A DNA stretch of 18,263 nt from CAYGTS01 sp964352905 (GTDB taxonomy: Bacteria > Pseudomonadota > Gammaproteobacteria > JAHCLG01). Under the pieces are notes generated by a model. That model was not told the DNA's origin and did not search any database. It saw nothing but the letters and a program-made list of their open reading frames with translations. The stretch is from NCBI GenBank assembly GCA_964352905.1, contig CAYGTS010000038.1:1-18263 (forward strand), given 5' to 3'. Numbering within the stretch: position 1 is the first letter of the stretch; every line of letters starts with the position of its first letter. Positions 15,388 to 18,263 of this stretch are shown piece after piece. The translations under genes were made by a program, and so were the position numbers.

Positions 15388-16154
15388 CGAATAATCCCAC
15401 GCTCTGAATTTTGCAAAAATTGGATTAACAATTTTATTTCTTCACAATCATTCAACATGTTATCAAGTTCAATAATAGCGTCGTTCACGGTTAAACCTTG
15501 GCGATAAATAATTTTATAGGCACGCTTTAATGCTGCGATGGTATCAGTACTATAACCGCGACGCTGTAACCCAACAGAGTTTAAGCCAAATGGTTTTGCA
15601 TAGTAACCCGATACTTTAATAAACGGTGGCACATCTTTGGCAATCATGGCACTCATTGCTGCAAAGCTATGTTGTCCTACACGACAAAATTGGTGAACCC
15701 CACTAAAGCCACCCATCACCACAAAATCTTCAACGATCACATGCCCTGCCAAAGAAGCATTATTTGAAAAAATCGTGTGGTTACCAACAATGCAATCGTG
15801 TGCAATGTGAACATAAGCCATAAATAAATTATCGTCACCAATCCGTGTGATGCTACCACCTTGCACGGTGCCACGATGAACCGTTGCCGATTCACGAAAA
15901 ATATTGCGATCACCAATTTCTAGGCGAGTATTTTCGCCTTCGTATTTTTTATCTTGGCAAACTTCACCAATCGAAGCAAATTGAAAAATTTCGTTATCAC
16001 AACCAATGCGCGTTGGGCCTTTAATGACGACATGAGAATGAATACGTGTGCCCTCTCCAATTTCAACATCAGGACCAATATAGGTCCAAGGGCCAACGCT
16101 CACGTTTTCGGCAAGTTTACTGTTTTTATCTATAATCGCTGTTGGATGAATCAC
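15384..16154 (-). CDS. lpxA: UDP-N-acetylglucosamine acyltransferase
   Basis: First step of lipid A synthesis: transfers a 3-hydroxyacyl chain from acyl carrier protein to UDP-GlcNAc in the cytosol. 256 residues, a trimeric left-handed beta-helix with isoleucine-rich hexapeptide repeats in the N-terminal two thirds and a helical C-terminus. H119 in VHIAHDCIVGNH matches the catalytic His125 of E. coli, with H116 matching H122. The start is GTG at 16154, 2 bp after the fabZ stop, with AAGAAGAG upstream. Its 3' end overlaps lpxB by 4 bp. Confidence 0.97.
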   Translation of the reverse strand: MIHPTAIIDKNSKLAENVSVGPWTYIGPDVEIGEGTRIHSHVVIKGPTRIGCDNEIFQFASIGEVCQDKKYEGENTRLEIGDRNIFRESATVHRGTVQGGSITRIGDDNLFMAYVHIAHDCIVGNHTIFSNNASLAGHVIVEDFVVMGGFSGVHQFCRVGQHSFAAMSAMIAKDVPPFIKVSGYYAKPFGLNSVGLQRRGYSTDTIAALKRAYKIIYRQGLTVNDAIIELDNMLNDCEEIKLLIQFLQNSERGIIR

Positions 16155-16156
16155 TT

Positions 16157-16603
16157 TTATACGTCTCTTCTTGCACTGGTTAAATCAGCACTGCAAACAG
16201 TTTCACCATCAACAGTTGCTTCCCCGCTAAATTTCCAAATATCACGTTTATCTTTAACATATTTTACATGTAACTTAAGTTGATCACCTGGGACTACGGG
16301 TCGTTTAAATCTAGCATTATCAATCCCAGCAAAATAATAAATACCGTGCGCGCTTTGCCCACGTTTTTCTGCTGTTTTTAAGGCAAGCACACCACTTGCT
16401 TGTGCTAACGCTTCTATAAGCAAAACACCCGGCATAATCGGGGCCTGTGGGAAATGGCCCACAAAAAAATGCTCGTTAATGGTGACATTCTTGATCGCGA
16501 TGAGGTACTTTTCTAACTCGTATTCTAAAACACGATCAAGTAACAAAAAAGGATACCGTTGCGGTAAATATTTTATAATTTCATTCACATCCAAAGGCTT
16601 CAT
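16157..16603 (-). CDS. fabZ: 3-hydroxyacyl-[acyl-carrier-protein] dehydratase
   Basis: Dehydrates 3-hydroxyacyl-ACP in fatty acid elongation and so competes with LpxA and LpxD for the same 3-hydroxyacyl-ACP pool. Hot-dog fold, 148 residues. Catalytic H50 and E64 lie in GHFPQAPIMPGVLLIEALAQ. ATG at 16603 with AAGGAA upstream; 8 bp after the lpxD stop. The conserved place between lpxD and lpxA fits co-regulation of membrane phospholipid and lipid A synthesis. Confidence 0.97.
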   Translation of the reverse strand: MKPLDVNEIIKYLPQRYPFLLLDRVLEYELEKYLIAIKNVTINEHFFVGHFPQAPIMPGVLLIEALAQASGVLALKTAEKRGQSAHGIYYFAGIDNARFKRPVVPGDQLKLHVKYVKDKRDIWKFSGEATVDGETVCSADLTSARRDV

Positions 16604-16611
16604 GATTTTCC

Positions 16612-17658
16612 TTATTTGATGGGTTCATCTAGCAGTTGATTCATTTGCTTTTCTAATTTTACTAGTTTGCGTGATAATTCACTCAATTGGCGCAGCTTAA
16701 CCACATTTTTAAGCCAGGTGCGCGACTCTTGGATCCCCGTTCCTGAAGAATAAATACCGGGTTTATCAACAGATCCGTAAACACCTGACATTCCGGTCAC
16801 GATACAATCATCCACAATAGTGATGTGCCCAGCTATACAGCACCCACCGCCAATCAAACAATTTCGACCAATCTTGGTACTCCCTGCGATAGCGGTGCAA
16901 CCTGCTATGGCTGTGTTTTTGCCGATAATAACATTATGCCCAACCTGAATTTGGTTATCTAATTTAACACCTTCCTCAATAATTGTGTCATCAATCGCAC
17001 CCCGATCGATGGTCGTGTTAGCACCAATTTCAACGCGATCGCCAATGCTAACACCGCCCAGTTGTGGAATTTTTAGCCATTGGCCTTGTTCTTTTGCCAT
17101 GCCAAAACCATCACTGCCAATCACTACACCACTGTGGATAACACATTGTTTACCAATCGTAACGCCATGATAAAGCGTTACACGTGGCCAAATATGAGTG
17201 CCTGCAGCAATCGTGCTGTTTTCGCCAATAACCGTATTGGCGCCGATGATAACATCTGCGCCAATCTTAACCTGATCACTGATAACACAATTAGCCGCAA
17301 TACTGGCGCTTGGATCAATCTGGCAATGCTCACCAATAATAGCAGAAGGATGAATACCGAGAACAACTTTAGGTTTATATTCAAAAAGTTGCGCAACTCT
17401 GGCGTAACCTGCATAGGGATTATCAAGAATGAGGCAGTTTGCTTGGCATTCTGCGGCATCAGCTGGCGCTAAAATAACGGCAGCAGCCTTAGTTGTGCTC
17501 AAATACTTGCGATAATGCTTGTTGCTCAAAAAAGTAATATCACCTGGCTTAGCATTTTGAATCGGTGCTAAGCCATTGATTACACAGTTACCATCACCGC
17601 GAAAGTCTGCCGTGAGTATTTCTGATAATTCCGCCAGTGTTATACTTTGTTGCAGCAT
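16612..17658 (-). CDS. lpxD: UDP-3-O-(3-hydroxyacyl)glucosamine N-acyltransferase
   Basis: Third step of lipid A synthesis: N-acylates UDP-3-O-acylglucosamine. 348 residues (E. coli 341). The N-terminal uridine-binding domain (about 1-100) is followed by a long left-handed beta-helix of hexapeptide repeats (about 101-315) and a C-terminal helix (LRQLSELSRKLVKLEKQMNQ) that binds acyl carrier protein in homologues. Catalytic H241 is in VGHNVIIGKN. ATG at 17658, 5 bp after the skp stop. Confidence 0.97.
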   Translation of the reverse strand: MLQQSITLAELSEILTADFRGDGNCVINGLAPIQNAKPGDITFLSNKHYRKYLSTTKAAAVILAPADAAECQANCLILDNPYAGYARVAQLFEYKPKVVLGIHPSAIIGEHCQIDPSASIAANCVISDQVKIGADVIIGANTVIGENSTIAAGTHIWPRVTLYHGVTIGKQCVIHSGVVIGSDGFGMAKEQGQWLKIPQLGGVSIGDRVEIGANTTIDRGAIDDTIIEEGVKLDNQIQVGHNVIIGKNTAIAGCTAIAGSTKIGRNCLIGGGCCIAGHITIVDDCIVTGMSGVYGSVDKPGIYSSGTGIQESRTWLKNVVKLRQLSELSRKLVKLEKQMNQLLDEPIK

Positions 17659-17663
17659 TGCAA

Positions 17664-18167
17664 TTATTTCATCTCTTTTAACACGTCATTAGTCACGTCG
17701 TATTGTGCACTTGCATAAGGAGCAGCTTGTTTTTCCAAGACTAGCTCTAAGCTACGTTGCTTCGCAACTTTTGCTACGGCAGAAGAAATTTTGTTATATA
17801 AATCATGCATGTCGCTAGTTTGCGCTTGGGTAAAATCGTTTTGATAATCTTGCGCCATTTTGCGTAACTCAACTTGTTGAGTTAAGATTTTCGCCTGTAA
17901 TTTTTCACGATCTGTGGCGCTTAATACTGCACTATCACGATTAAGTTTAGCTTGGTCATTTCTAAGCGCATTGCTTAACTTGACCAACTTTTCTTGGCGA
18001 GCTTTAAACTTGCTTTTTAATTCAGTATTATACTTTTTAACCACGGGTGATTTTTGTAAGATTTCTTGAACATTAACCACGCCTATCTTTAAGCTATCCG
18101 CATTAGCTGTAGCCGCTGCAAACGCAAAAGCCAAGATACCTGTTAATAAAATTGCTAATTTCTTCAT
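17664..18167 (-). CDS. skp: Periplasmic chaperone Skp (OmpH family)
   Basis: Holds unfolded outer-membrane proteins in the periplasm on their way to the BAM complex. 167 residues, near the 161 of E. coli. Signal peptide with AxA cleavage after ATANA (about residue 23). The mature part starts with a short beta segment (LKIGVVNVQEIL) and then long charged coiled-coil helices (about 45-130) rich in K/Q/E, the trimer tentacles. ATG at 18167 with GAGGAG upstream. First gene of the visible operon; bamA would be expected upstream, beyond the window. Confidence 0.93.
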   Translation of the reverse strand: MKKLAILLTGILAFAFAAATANADSLKIGVVNVQEILQKSPVVKKYNTELKSKFKARQEKLVKLSNALRNDQAKLNRDSAVLSATDREKLQAKILTQQVELRKMAQDYQNDFTQAQTSDMHDLYNKISSAVAKVAKQRSLELVLEKQAAPYASAQYDVTNDVLKEMK

Positions 18168-18187
18168 CGGTGACTCCTCACACAGTT

Positions 18188-18216
18188 AAGTTAGAAACAC
18201 AAACAACGCCCAGCAA
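18188..18216 (-). promoter_or_regulatory. Possible promoter upstream of skp
   Basis: On the minus strand TTGCTG (18211-18216) and TAACTT (18188-18193) are 17 bp apart in the 96-bp leader before skp. A weak match, by eye; skp may instead be read through from an upstream gene outside the window. Confidence 0.3.
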
Positions 18217-18263
18217 TTCCCGGTGTAGCGAGGAACAGCCATATTTGGGCAATCTCACATTAA

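Noticed and set aside
17080..17472. Open frames antisense or shifted relative to lpxD (plus 130 codons, minus 93 codons)
   Set aside because: They are by-products of the repetitive hexapeptide coding sequence of lpxD; they carry no recognisable domain and no ribosome-binding site.
1..18263. CRISPR arrays, tRNA or rRNA genes
   Set aside because: No regularly spaced repeats, no cloverleaf-like stretches and no rRNA-like sequence were seen on either strand.

Overview
The window reads as an AT-rich gammaproteobacterial chromosome segment. The right half carries the lipid A / outer-membrane cluster skp-lpxD-fabZ-lpxA-lpxB followed by rnhB, the order known from Escherichia coli and relatives. The low G+C, the host-like unknown proteins and the repeat content suggest Legionellales, but that placement is inference. 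The left edge falls inside a gene and inside a repeat.

Layout. (1) Positions 1-9976 are an accessory zone holding two unrecognised leftward genes (here gene 1 and gene 2), separated and bounded by three copies (A at 1-51, B at 7784-7863, C at 9898-9976) of an ~80-bp quasi-palindromic element. Gene 1 (N-terminal part 7256-7591, C-terminal part 1-1453, both minus strand) is split by a complete 5,802-bp Tn3-family transposon at 1454-7255 with 5-bp target duplications TATCT on both sides. The transposon encodes a TnpA transposase (minus), a secreted serine hydrolase of the class C beta-lactamase fold (plus) and a tyrosine recombinase (plus) standing where a resolvase is normally found. Gene 2 (7950-9800, minus) is a 616-residue protein built of a tandem duplication. 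(2) Positions 10066-12944 hold rnhB and a B12-dependent ribonucleotide reductase gene, nrdJ, overlapping by 4 bp. (3) Positions 13121-14233 hold a plus-strand MltB-type lytic transglycosylase with a striking His-rich N-terminus, set between lpxB and rnhB. (4) Positions 14251-18167 are the tightly packed leftward operon for periplasmic chaperone Skp and lipid A synthesis (LpxD, FabZ, LpxA, LpxB).

Most unusual observation. The two ends of the transposon are homologous far beyond the normal ~40-bp terminal inverted repeats. The last 48 codons of tnpA and of the recombinase gene align without a gap right up to a shared TAA stop and on into the inverted repeat, 192 bp in total. The recombinase copy contains the catalytic His and Tyr; in TnpA the Tyr position is Asp. 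TnpA thus appears to have acquired a dead copy of the recombinase C-terminal catalytic segment as a tail, through extension of the terminal repeat. A palindrome between the divergent tnpA and hydrolase genes is the best candidate for the recombination core site, and it overlaps a possible tnpA promoter.
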